Below are positions 1-7,720 of a DNA stretch of 56,891 nt, piece by piece. The DNA comes from an uncultured Actinomyces sp. (GTDB lineage: Bacteria; Actinomycetota; Actinomycetes; Actinomycetales; Actinomycetaceae), in contig CALEXZ010000114.1 in assembly GCA_937926195.1 (NCBI GenBank), positions 1-56,891 on the forward strand, in the 5' to 3' direction. The stretch's first letter is position 1. Each line of letters starts with the position of its first letter. Position numbers and translations under genes: made by a program. The notes under the pieces were generated by a model. That model saw nothing but the letters and a program-made list of their open reading frames with translations, made no database searches and was not told the DNA's origin.

Positions 1-916
1 TGTAGCCGAAGAACATGAAGAAGCGGGCGATCCAGGTCCAGCGGAAGTCGTGGTCCCGCAGCGGGGCGGCGTAGCCCTTGATGAAGGCGATCCAGTCGAA
101 CGCCTCGACCTTGAGGTCCCGGGAGGAACGGTCCTTGGCGAAGGTGACGAAGATGAGGGCGCCGATGACGACGCCGAGGGCGAAGATGAAGTAGGTGTCC
201 AGACCCAGGTGCGCGAAGGCGAGCCCCGCGACGACGGAGCCGCCGGTGAAGCCAGCCATCATGCCGATGCCCGACAGGCCCGAGACGAGGCCGGTCTTGT
301 TCTGGGGCACGCGGTCGGCGACGGTGGTCGACAGCGGCGCCTGCATGATGTTGAGGCTGACCTGGCTCGTCGTCCAGAACAGGGTGAGCAGGGCGATCGA
401 GGTGGAGTAGCGCAGACCCACCATGAAGACCGCGCCGCCCAGGGCCCCCAGGACGATCCACATGGCGCGGCGTCCGAAGGCCGAGCGCCAGCGGTCGGAG
501 ACGACGCCGATGATCGGCTGGGCGAAGAGCGTGAAGAGCGAGCCGATCGTCATCATGAGGGAGATCGACCGGGCGCGGGCGCCCTCGTACTGGGCGAGCA
601 GGTCGAGCAGGTGCTGCTGCTCGGGGGTGGCGGTGGCGGTGCCAGCCTCGATGTCCTGCTTGAGGTTGGTCAGCTCCTGGACGGCGTCGACGTTCTGGAC
701 GGTGGTGTCGGAGAAGTAGTGCTGGAACTCGATGGTCTGCACCGAGCTGGGCAGCAGGACGCCGGCCATGGCGGAGTAGCAGGCGAAGAGGAAAACCGAG
801 GAGATGATGAAGGAGATGACGTACTGGGTGAAGGGGCGTCCGCCGAGGTACTTGGCGGAGGTACCGGGGCGGGTCGGCTCCTCCAGGCGGGGGTCGGGAG
901 CGGGAACTACTGACAC
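1..916 (-). CDS. MFS sugar transporter, N-terminal part (runs off left edge)
   Basis: Cytoplasmic-membrane secondary transporter, probably for a sugar or glycoside. The reading frame starts at a GTG (916-914) preceded by an AAAGGAG ribosome site and stays open to the window edge, giving about 305 residues. After a hydrophilic tail of roughly 35 residues come a first membrane segment, an extracytoplasmic loop of about 50 charged residues, and the MFS motif-A-like loop GVVSDRWRSAFGRR. This SDRxRSxxGRR form is typical of SLC45/sucrose-symporter-like and GPH-like carriers. Several further hydrophobic segments follow. The gene is divergent from the furanose ABC operon, and a perfect palindrome (967-980) lies in its promoter. 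Substrate is unknown; the membrane-transporter call is firm, the sugar class is inferred from the motif and the neighbourhood. Confidence 0.85.
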   Translation of the reverse strand, partial: MSVVPAPDPRLEEPTRPGTSAKYLGGRPFTQYVISFIISSVFLFACYSAMAGVLLPSSVQTIEFQHYFSDTTVQNVDAVQELTNLKQDIEAGTATATPEQQHLLDLLAQYEGARARSISLMMTIGSLFTLFAQPIIGVVSDRWRSAFGRRAMWIVLGALGGAVFMVGLRYSTSIALLTLFWTTSQVSLNIMQAPLSTTVADRVPQNKTGLVSGLSGIGMMAGFTGGSVVAGLAFAHLGLDTYFIFALGVVIGALIFVTFAKDRSSRDLKVEAFDWIAFIKGYAAPLRDHDFRWTWIARFFMFFGY

Positions 917-966
917 GGGTGGCTCCTTTGCCGGGGTCGCGACCGAGCAACCTAACGAACGGTCGA

Positions 967-980
967 TTGAATGCATTCAA
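967..980. promoter_or_regulatory. Perfect 14-bp palindrome, candidate operator of the MFS gene
   Basis: TTGAATGCATTCAA is a perfect inverted repeat about 50 bp upstream of the MFS start codon. On the minus strand a TAGGTT hexamer suitable as a -10 box lies between it and the gene, so the palindrome sits near the -35 region. Size and symmetry fit a LacI-family operator. Its CGTTGAATGCA half is repeated exactly upstream of the MFS gene at 43949. Confidence 0.55.
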
Positions 981-1145
981 CGACGCACGAGGCAGGCGTG
1001 GCAAGTCCCGCAGGAGAGTGTGTCCGGGGTCACATATAGGTGGTCTGGCTTGCCGTGAGCCGACGCCCCGGTGAGGGATGCTTTGTCCGGGTCGGGTGCG
1101 GTGAGCCGGGCTCGCCCCTTCGTGTCGGCAGGGGCGTGAAAGGGC

Positions 1146-1174
1146 TTGACTCCGAGTGTGTTAACGTTCACACT
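1146..1174 (+). promoter_or_regulatory. ytfQ operon promoter with LacI-type operator
   Basis: The -35 box is TTGACT (1146-1151), followed by 17 bp and a weak -10 CACACT (1169-1174). The spacer and -10 are covered by an imperfect 16-bp palindrome at 1158-1173 (GTGTTAAC/GTTCACAC, one mismatched pair). The same layout, with the operator centre 14 bp past the -35 box, occurs upstream of araA and of the second chvE gene, so one repressor probably controls all three. Confidence 0.65.
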
Positions 1175-1283
1175 TCCTGTGTCTCACAGGGCGACGACGT
1201 CGTCGCCCACCCCCGAGGGCCTCACCCCGCTCACCGTGGAGCCCCACGAGACGCACCCTCAGATTCTCAAAGGAGAGAACCCT

Positions 1284-2273
1284 ATGAAGCGTCGTGACTT
1301 CCTCGCGCTCGCCGCCGCCAGCGGCGCCGTCGTCGGCCTGACCGCCTGCGGCGGCGGCTCCGGCTCGGACTCAGGCTCGGACTCAGGCTCGGGCTCCGGC
1401 TCCTCGGGTGGCGACGTCATCCGTGTCGGCTACTCCCAGCTCGGTGCCGAGTCCGGCTGGCGCACCGCCAACACCGAGGACATCAAGAAGCACCTGACGG
1501 CCGACAACGGCTTCGAGCTCACCTTCGTCGACGCCCAGCAGAAGCAGGAGAACCAGATCAAGGCCCTGCGTGACTTCATCAGCCAGGACGTCGACATCGT
1601 CGCCTTCTCCCCGGTCGTGGAGACCGGCTGGGACGACGTCCTCCAGGAGCTCAAGGAGGCCGAGATCCCTGTCATCCTCGTTGACCGCTCCGTGGACACC
1701 ACCGTCGAGGACCCCTACGTCGCGCACATCGGCTCCGACCTGTCGGCCGAGGGCGAGAAGGCCGGCCAGTGGGTCAAGGAGAACTACCCCGACGCCAAGA
1801 TCTTCGAGCTCCAGGGCACCATGGGCTCCGGCGCCCAGATCGACCGTGAGGAGGCCTTCGACAAGGTCGTCGGCGCCGAGAAGATCATCGGCAAGGCCAC
1901 CGGCAACTTCACCCGTGCCGAGGGCAAGACCGCCATGGAGGCCGCCCTTCAGGCCTACCCGGACATGACCCTGCTCTTCGCCCACAACGACGACATGGGC
2001 CTGGGGGCCATCGAGGCCATCGAGGCGGCCGGGAAGAAGCCGGGAACCGACATCGTCATCGTCACCATCGACGGCGTCAAGGACGGCCTCCAGGCGCTGT
2101 GCGACGGCAAGTTCAACTACGTCGTCGAGTGCAACCCCATCTTCGGCGAGCAGCTGGGAGCGCTCATGAAGAAGATCGTCGCCGGGGAGAAGGTCGAGAA
2201 GAACACGGTGGTCGAGGACAAGGCCTTCGACCAGAGCATCACCCAGGAGGAGGTCGACGCGCGTCCGTACTGA
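1284..2273 (+). CDS. ytfQ: YtfQ-like furanose ABC transporter substrate-binding lipoprotein
   Basis: Extracytoplasmic sugar-binding protein of the CUT2 class, 329 residues. The signal peptide carries a twin-arginine motif (KRRDFL) and a lipobox ending at Cys22, followed by a Ser/Gly/Asp linker. The mature part matches the YtfQ family closely: VGYSQLGAESGWR, QQKQENQIKALRDF and the PVVETGW/DRSVD segments are hallmarks of galactofuranose/arabinofuranose binders. The ATG at 1284 has an AAAGGAG site; a longer reading frame from 1146 would run through the operator and lack a signal peptide. It is first in the ytfQ-ytfR-ytfT-yjfF operon. E. coli YtfQ binds galactofuranose, and Bifidobacterium relatives (FruE) import fructose. 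The arabinose-type operator here makes L-arabinofuranose an alternative ligand, by inference. Confidence 0.9.
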   Translation: MKRRDFLALAAASGAVVGLTACGGGSGSDSGSDSGSGSGSSGGDVIRVGYSQLGAESGWRTANTEDIKKHLTADNGFELTFVDAQQKQENQIKALRDFISQDVDIVAFSPVVETGWDDVLQELKEAEIPVILVDRSVDTTVEDPYVAHIGSDLSAEGEKAGQWVKENYPDAKIFELQGTMGSGAQIDREEAFDKVVGAEKIIGKATGNFTRAEGKTAMEAALQAYPDMTLLFAHNDDMGLGAIEAIEAAGKKPGTDIVIVTIDGVKDGLQALCDGKFNYVVECNPIFGEQLGALMKKIVAGEKVEKNTVVEDKAFDQSITQEEVDARPY

Positions 2274-2358
2274 CCGGACCCGCCGTCCCGGCGCTCCGGG
2301 CCGGGCCCGCCGGCCCGGCCGAGCCTGTTCCGCAGGCCCGGCCCCACCCGCTCGCGCA

Positions 2359-2412
2359 CCCGTCGTCGGGCGCGGCCCTCGGCCCACGCCGCGGGACGCG
2401 CCCGACGACGGG
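2359..2412 (+). terminator. Strong intercistronic hairpin between ytfQ and ytfR
   Basis: Two perfect 16-bp arms (2359-2374 and 2397-2412) flank a 22-nt loop in the 186-bp gap after the binding-protein gene. A smaller 9-bp hairpin lies just upstream, near 2300-2321. There is no T-tract. Such structures commonly stabilise the upstream binding-protein message or terminate part of the transcripts, leaving the transporter genes less expressed. Confidence 0.6.
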
Positions 2413-2459
2413 CCACCACCCCCTGCCTCATCTCACTCTTCTCACGGAACGGAGGGACC

Positions 2460-4010
2460 ATGGCCACGTCAGCGCACGCGCACCCACGGACCCCGATCGT
2501 GGAGATGACCGGTATCACCGTCACCTTCCCCGGGGTCAAGGCGCTCGACGGCGTCGACCTCTGCCTCTATCCCGGGGAGGTCCACGCCCTCATGGGCGAG
2601 AACGGTGCCGGAAAGTCCACGCTCATCAAGGCGCTCACAGGCGTCAACACGCTCACCGCCGGACGCATCGAGGTCGACGGCAAGGAGGTGAGCTTCTCCG
2701 GGCCCGCGCAGGCGCAGGCGGGCGGCGTCGCCGTCGTCTTCCAGGAGGTCAACCTCTGCGCCAACCTCTCCGTCGCCGAGAACGTCATGCTCGGCCACGA
2801 GCCGACCACGGGGCCCTTCATCAGCTGGCGGTCCATGCGCCGCCAGGCCAAGGAGCACCTGGCCCGCCTCCACCTCGACATCGACCCGGCCTCCTCCCTC
2901 GGCTCCCACACGATCGCCACCCAGCAGCTGTGCGCCATCGCGCGGGCCCTCGTCGTCGACGCCAAGGTCCTCATCCTGGACGAGCCCACCTCCTCCCTCG
3001 ACAAGGACGAGGTGGCCGAGCTCTTCGCCGTCGTGCGCGAGCTCAAGGCGGCAGGCGTCGCCATCCTCTTCGTCTCCCACTTCCTCGACCAGGTCTACGA
3101 GATCTCCGACCGCATGACGGTGCTGCGCAACGGCCGCCTCGTCGGCACCGCCGCAACCGCCGACCTGCCCCGCGCCGAGCTCATCTCCATGATGATCGGC
3201 AAGGACGTCGCCGAGCTGGAGTCCATCGGCGGACGCGTCCACGAGGGCGGGGTCGAGCGCGCCGGCGAGCCGGTGCTCGGTGCCGTCGGCGTCAGCCGCA
3301 AGGGCAGCGTCGAGGCCTACGACCTGGACATCTACCCCGGGGAGATCATCGGCTTCGCCGGCCTGCTGGGCTCGGGACGCACCGAGGCCGCGCGCCTGCT
3401 CGCCGGCGTCGACAGGACCGACACCGGCACCCTCAGGGTCAAGGGCGCCGAGACCCGGCTGCCCTCGCCCCTCGCCGCGGTCCACCACGGCATCGTCTAC
3501 TCGACCGAGGACCGCAAGAAGGAGGGCGTCATCGGGGACCTCACCGTGCGGGAGAACATCGCCCTGGCGCTCCAGGCTTCCCGGGGCGCCTGGCGCCCCG
3601 TCCCCCGCAAGGAGCTCGACGAGATCGTCGAGCGGTACATGGAGGCCCTCGACATCCACCCGCGCAACCCCGGGATGCTCATCAAGAACCTCTCGGGAGG
3701 CAACCAGCAGAAGGTCCTGCTGGCCCGCTGGCTCGCCACCGCGCCCGAGCTCATCATCCTCGACGAGCCCACGCGCGGCATCGACGTCGGCACCAAGGCC
3801 GAGATCCAGAGGCTCGTCGCCGAGCTCGCGGGCAAGGGCATGAGCGTCGTGTTCATCTCCTCCGAGCTCGAGGAGGTCCTCCGGCTCTCGCACCGGATCA
3901 TGGTCATGCGCGACCGCGCCAAGGTCGCCGAGATCGACAACGGGCCGGACGTGAGCGCCGCCACCGTCCTGTCCACCATCGCGGCACAGAAGGAGGAGCA
4001 CCATGTCTGA
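2460..4010 (+). CDS. ytfR: YtfR-like sugar ABC transporter ATPase (double domain)
   Basis: Cytoplasmic energising subunit of a CUT2 importer, 516 residues, with two fused nucleotide-binding domains. Domain 1 has Walker A GENGAGKST, Walker B VLILDEPTSSLD and the switch histidine in VSHFLDQ. Domain 2 has the degenerate Walker A of this family (GLLGSGRTEAA), signature LSGGNQQKV and Walker B LIILDEPTRGIDVG. The size and the asymmetric second site are normal for RbsA/YtfR proteins. The ATG at 2460 has a GGAGGGA site. The 3' end overlaps ytfT by 8 bp, so the two are translationally coupled. Confidence 0.92.
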   Translation: MATSAHAHPRTPIVEMTGITVTFPGVKALDGVDLCLYPGEVHALMGENGAGKSTLIKALTGVNTLTAGRIEVDGKEVSFSGPAQAQAGGVAVVFQEVNLCANLSVAENVMLGHEPTTGPFISWRSMRRQAKEHLARLHLDIDPASSLGSHTIATQQLCAIARALVVDAKVLILDEPTSSLDKDEVAELFAVVRELKAAGVAILFVSHFLDQVYEISDRMTVLRNGRLVGTAATADLPRAELISMMIGKDVAELESIGGRVHEGGVERAGEPVLGAVGVSRKGSVEAYDLDIYPGEIIGFAGLLGSGRTEAARLLAGVDRTDTGTLRVKGAETRLPSPLAAVHHGIVYSTEDRKKEGVIGDLTVRENIALALQASRGAWRPVPRKELDEIVERYMEALDIHPRNPGMLIKNLSGGNQQKVLLARWLATAPELIILDEPTRGIDVGTKAEIQRLVAELAGKGMSVVFISSELEEVLRLSHRIMVMRDRAKVAEIDNGPDVSAATVLSTIAAQKEEHHV

Positions 4011-5139
4011 GCCCGCCGCCCCCGTGGGCGCGCGCCCGGCGGCCGCCTCGGCCGCCTCGGCCGACGCCGCCGACCGTGAGCGCGTCGAGAGGGTCTCCCT
4101 GCTGCGCCGCACGACCTCCCACCACCTGTTCGGCCCCGTCCTGGCCCTCGTGGTCCTGCTCATCGCATGCCAGCTCGCGAGCCCTGGGTTCCTGAGCCTG
4201 ACGGTCCAGGACGGACACCTCTTCGGCCAGCTCATCGACATCATGCGGGCCGCCGTCACGCCCATGCTGCTGGGGCTGGGCATGTGCCTGGTCATCGCCA
4301 CCGCCGGGGTGGACCTGTCCGTCGGCGCCGTCATGGCCATCGCCCTGGCCGTCTCGCTCACCTTCCTGGACAACGCCGCCGACCCGGCCGCGCCGACGAC
4401 GGTGGCCACTGCCGTGCTCATGGGCCTGACCGTGGGCCTGGCCGTCGGCGTCTTCAACGGCTTCCTCGTCTCCGCCCTGGACATCCAGCCCTTCATCGCC
4501 ACGATGATCCTCATGGTCGCAGGCCGCGGCATCGCCATGCTCATCACCAAGGCGCAGATCACCACCGTGACCTCGGCCCCCTTCAAGGCGATCGGCTCCG
4601 GCTTCATCCTTGGGCTGCCCACCCCGGTGGTCATCGGTGCTGTCGTCTTCCTCGTGCTCGCCCTCTTCGTGCGGCGCACGGCGCTGGGCATGCTCGTGGA
4701 GTCCATCGGCATCAACGCCGAGGCCTCGCGCATCTCCGGCGTGCAGTCCCGGCGCGTCATGTGGCTCGTCTACGTCCTGTGCGGACTGCTCGCAGGGCTC
4801 GCGGGCCTGGTCTACGGCGCCCCGACCATGGCCGCCGACGCCAACAACATCGGCCTCATGAAGGAGATGGACGCCATCCTGTGCGTCGTCATCGGGGGCA
4901 CCAAGATGAGTGGCGGCAAGTTCTTCCTCGGCGGCACCGTCGTCGGCGCCCTCGTGCTCACCACCATCGAGCGGGCAGTCGTCATCTTCCACATCCCGGC
5001 GACCGTGACGCCGTTGTTCAAGGCCGTCGTCGTCATCGTCGTCGTCATCGCCCAGGCACCCCAGGTGCGCGAGCGCCTGGCCAGCCGTCGTGCCGGGCGG
5101 GCCCCGGCGGGCGGCACCACGAAGGAGGTGGCGGCATGA
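4003..5139 (+). CDS. ytfT: YtfT-like furanose ABC transporter permease
   Basis: Integral membrane permease of 378 residues in the BPD_transp_2 (CUT2) family. A hydrophilic start of about 40 residues is followed by many hydrophobic segments. The cytoplasmic contact region contains the family motif GVDLSVGAVMAI, and the C-terminal half has IGGTKMSGGKFFLGGT, typical of these permeases. It begins inside the end of ytfR and its stop overlaps the ATG of yjfF (ATGA). Together the two permeases would form the heterodimeric channel fed by the YtfQ-type lipoprotein. Confidence 0.9.
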   Translation: MSEPAAPVGARPAAASAASADAADRERVERVSLLRRTTSHHLFGPVLALVVLLIACQLASPGFLSLTVQDGHLFGQLIDIMRAAVTPMLLGLGMCLVIATAGVDLSVGAVMAIALAVSLTFLDNAADPAAPTTVATAVLMGLTVGLAVGVFNGFLVSALDIQPFIATMILMVAGRGIAMLITKAQITTVTSAPFKAIGSGFILGLPTPVVIGAVVFLVLALFVRRTALGMLVESIGINAEASRISGVQSRRVMWLVYVLCGLLAGLAGLVYGAPTMAADANNIGLMKEMDAILCVVIGGTKMSGGKFFLGGTVVGALVLTTIERAVVIFHIPATVTPLFKAVVVIVVVIAQAPQVRERLASRRAGRAPAGGTTKEVAA

Positions 5140-6218
5140 GCGCCACGAGAACCGCCGCGAAGAAGGACCTCGCCGCCCGCGCTGCCAGCGGGGCCGGCGC
5201 CGCGCGACCCACGGGTGCCGGAAGGCGCCGCGGCGCGCTGTCACGGGTCCTCGACCCCAGGTTCCTGCCCGTCGGCTCGACCGTCCTCACCCTCGTGCTC
5301 ATGCTCGCCATCGGGCAGGTGCGCTACTCGGGCTCGCGGTCCTTCGTCTCGATGAAGCTGTTCTCCAACCTCTTCGTCGACAACTCCTTCATCCTCGTCC
5401 TCGCCGTCGGCATGACGGCCGTCATCCTCACCGGCGGCATCGACCTGTCCGTCGGCGCCGTGGTCGCCGTCGTCGGCCTCGTCATCGCCCGGCTCGTGCC
5501 CACGGGCATCCCGCTGCCCCTCATCCTGCTGCTGGCGGTGCTCATCGGCACCGGGGGAGGAGTGCTCATCGGCCTGCTCGTGAGGTACTTCAGCTTCCAG
5601 CCCTTCATCGCCTCCCTCGCCGTCATGTTCCTCATGCGCGGCGTCGCCAACCTCATCTCGGCCCAGTCGCTGGCCATCGACTCCGACGGCTTCTCGGCGC
5701 TGGCCTCCTGGGCGGTCAAGTTCGGTCAGGGACGCGAGTCCTGGAAGCTCACCCTGCCCATGCTCGTCGCCTTCGCGGTCGTGCTCGTGGGCTTCTACCT
5801 GCTGCACTACACGCGCTTCGGGCGCACCGTCTACGGCATCGGCGCGGGCGACGACGGCCACGCCGCCTCCCTCATGGGCCTGGCCGTGGGGCGCACGACG
5901 GTCCTCGTGTACGCCTTCTCCGGGACCTGTGCGGGCATCGCCGGCGTCCTGTTCGCCATGTACACCAAGTCCGGCTACAACCTCACCGGCGTGGGCATGG
6001 AGCTGGACGCGATCGCGCCGGTGGCCATCGGCGGCACCCTGCTGACGGGAGGGCGCGGCTACGTGTGGGGCAGCGTCGTGGGCGTCATGGTCTACGGCCT
6101 GCTGCAGGTGCTCATCGCCCGTGAGGGCCTCGACTCCTGGTGGACGAAGGTCTTCATCGGCGTGTTCCTGCTCGTCTTCGTCCTGCTGCAGCGCTCCCTG
6201 AGCCGCCGCAGCGCCTGA
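5136..6218 (+). CDS. yjfF: YjfF-like furanose ABC transporter permease
   Basis: Second permease of the furanose importer, 360 residues. It has the same architecture as the preceding gene, with the motif GGIDLSVGAVVAVVG and the C-terminal IGGTLLTGGRGYVWGS. The ATG at 5136 overlaps the TGA of ytfT by four bases, so translation is coupled; the reading frame extends much further upstream but that part lies antisense to no start signal. A very strong hairpin 33 bp downstream closes the operon. Alternative names for relatives are AraUVWZ in Shewanella arabinose loci and FruG/FruF in Bifidobacterium. Confidence 0.88.
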   Translation: MSATRTAAKKDLAARAASGAGAARPTGAGRRRGALSRVLDPRFLPVGSTVLTLVLMLAIGQVRYSGSRSFVSMKLFSNLFVDNSFILVLAVGMTAVILTGGIDLSVGAVVAVVGLVIARLVPTGIPLPLILLLAVLIGTGGGVLIGLLVRYFSFQPFIASLAVMFLMRGVANLISAQSLAIDSDGFSALASWAVKFGQGRESWKLTLPMLVAFAVVLVGFYLLHYTRFGRTVYGIGAGDDGHAASLMGLAVGRTTVLVYAFSGTCAGIAGVLFAMYTKSGYNLTGVGMELDAIAPVAIGGTLLTGGRGYVWGSVVGVMVYGLLQVLIAREGLDSWWTKVFIGVFLLVFVLLQRSLSRRSA

Positions 6219-6250
6219 CCCGCGCCGCGACCGGGATCGCGGAGCGCACC

Positions 6251-6308
6251 TCCGGGGCCGTCCGGGCCCCACCGACCCATGAGGCGGTGGGGCCCGGACG
6301 GCCCCGGA
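6251..6308 (+). terminator. Terminator of the ytfQRT-yjfF operon
   Basis: An uninterrupted 24-bp inverted repeat (arms 6251-6274 and 6285-6308) with a 10-nt loop follows the yjfF stop. No T-tract follows, as is common for terminators in high-GC actinobacteria. Confidence 0.8.
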
Positions 6309-6598
6309 CGCTGTTCCCGGGCTCCGGCGCGCAGGAGGGGGTCCTCACAAGTCGGCCTCCTGGCCCGTGACCCTGGCCGGGCCCAGTGCGGACGACGCCG
6401 TCGGCACCCGGGTCGGCGAGTGGAACCCCACCACCCTGCCCGCTTTTGTGTATGTGGTGAACAAGTGTGCGGGTATGCCTACGCTCGCTCCGGCGGGGTT
6501 TGTGTACCTATGGGGGTGACAGGTGGTCGTGTATGTGTTAGCGTAAAACAAAAGCGGGGGGCGCGGAGGCCCTCCGCTGAGGCAGGCAAGGAGGCCTT
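6309..6598 (+). promoter_or_regulatory. Promoter region of the first chvE operon, with direct repeats
   Basis: No gene is visible between the terminator and the start at 6599. A likely promoter is GTGACA (6516-6521), 17 bp, TAGCGT (6539-6544). Upstream boxes of the form TTTGTGTA lie at 6445-6452 and 6499-6506, with a related GTCGTGTA at 6526-6533, so spacings are 54 and 27 bp. GTGTATGTG is repeated at 6448 and 6529. The GTGAACGTTCAC operator found at three other promoters is absent, so this operon is probably controlled by something else. The ribosome site is AAGGAGG. Confidence 0.55.
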
Positions 6599-7720
6599 AT
6601 GTCGAACCTGACGCGCAGGTCCTTCGTGGCAGGAGGTGCGCTCTCGCTGACGGCGTTGCTCGTCGCGTGCACCGCCGAGCGCACGGCGGACTACTACGGA
6701 TCCGCGACCGGCGGCGCGGGCGCCCTCATCGGAGTGTCGATGCCGACCAAGAACCTTGAGCGGTGGAGCCGGGACGGGGAGCAGCTCAAGGGGCTGCTGG
6801 AGGACCTCGGCTACAAGGTCGAGCTGCAGTTCGCCGACAACAAGGTGGAGCAGCAGAGCGCCCAGATCCAGACCATGATGAACAAGAGTCCCGCCGTGCT
6901 CGTCGTCGGCGCGATCGACGGCTCCGCGCTGGGGCCGGTGCTCGAGAGGGCCTCCGACCTGGGCGTCACCGTCATCGCCTACGACCGTCTCATCCGGGAC
7001 ACCAAGGCCGTCGACTACTACGTCACCTTCGACAACTACCGCGTCGGCCAGCTCCAGGGCCAGTACCTCGTCGACGCCCTCGAGCTCGACACCGCCGCCG
7101 GTCCCTTCACCTTCGAGCCCTTCGCCGGGTCCCCCGACGACAACAACGCCCGCTTCTTCTTCGAGGGGGCCTGGGACGTGCTCACCCCCTACATCGAGGC
7201 CGGCAAGCTCGTGTGCCCCTCGGGCAAGATGCCGGCCTCGGTCGAGGACTGGCAGTCCATCGGCATCCAGGCCTGGTCCAACACGACCGCGCAGGCCGAG
7301 ATGGAGAACCGGCTCAACTCCTTCTACTCCGCCACCACCCGCGTCCAGGCGGTGCTGTGCCCCAACGACGCGATCGCCCTGGGGGTGAGCCAGGCCCTGG
7401 GCTCGGCAGGCTACGGCCAGTCGGACTGGCCGGTGCTCACCGGGCAGGACGCGGACCAGGCCAATGTCGCCAACATCGTCGCCGGACGCCAGTCGATGAC
7501 CGTCTTCAAGGACACCCGTGAGCTCGGCGAGCGCTGCGCCATGATGGTCGACCAGATCTGCCAGGGCCAGGAGGTCGAGGTCAACGACACCGAGTCCTAC
7601 GACAACGGCGTCCTCGTCGTGCCCTCCTTCCTGCTCACCCCGGTGACGGTCGACGCCGACAACGTCCGTGAGGTCCTGGTCGACTCGGGCTACTACTCCG
7701 CCTCCGAGGTCGGGCTGTGA
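6599..7720 (+). CDS. chvE: ChvE-like multiple-sugar-binding lipoprotein (copy 1)
   Basis: CUT2-class periplasmic-type binding protein of 373 residues, membrane-anchored here. The signal peptide has a twin-arginine motif (TRRSFV) and a lipobox Cys24. The mature sequence carries ChvE family marks: GVSMPTKNLERWSRDG, IAYDRLIRDT, FAGSPDDNNARFF and the C-terminal VLVDSGYYSASEVG. ChvE/GxySBP relatives bind xylose, arabinose, glucose and galactose. The stop overlaps the GTG start of the ATPase gene, with no hairpin between them, unlike copy 2 at 25465. Exact sugar preference cannot be read from the sequence. Confidence 0.9.
   Translation: MSNLTRRSFVAGGALSLTALLVACTAERTADYYGSATGGAGALIGVSMPTKNLERWSRDGEQLKGLLEDLGYKVELQFADNKVEQQSAQIQTMMNKSPAVLVVGAIDGSALGPVLERASDLGVTVIAYDRLIRDTKAVDYYVTFDNYRVGQLQGQYLVDALELDTAAGPFTFEPFAGSPDDNNARFFFEGAWDVLTPYIEAGKLVCPSGKMPASVEDWQSIGIQAWSNTTAQAEMENRLNSFYSATTRVQAVLCPNDAIALGVSQALGSAGYGQSDWPVLTGQDADQANVANIVAGRQSMTVFKDTRELGERCAMMVDQICQGQEVEVNDTESYDNGVLVVPSFLLTPVTVDADNVREVLVDSGYYSASEVGL

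Larger units (their letters stand above)
917..1283. other. Divergent intergenic region, MFS gene / ytfQ operon
   Basis: This 367-bp gap has no convincing gene. It holds the MFS-side palindrome (967-980), and on the plus strand the ytfQ promoter and operator (1146-1174). The ribosome site AAAGGAG precedes the ATG at 1284. The roughly 110 bp leader between the operator and that start shows no strong hairpin that I could identify. Confidence 0.6.

Noticed and set aside
917..1283. Riboswitch or small RNA in the leader before ytfQ
   Set aside because: No conserved riboswitch core or convincing stem set was recognised, and the promoter/operator pair explains the visible signals.
2469..5244. Long minus-strand open frames antisense to ytfR and ytfT
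   Set aside because: Composition is that of mirror frames of high-GC genes. The plus-strand frames carry complete ABC motifs and overlapping starts.
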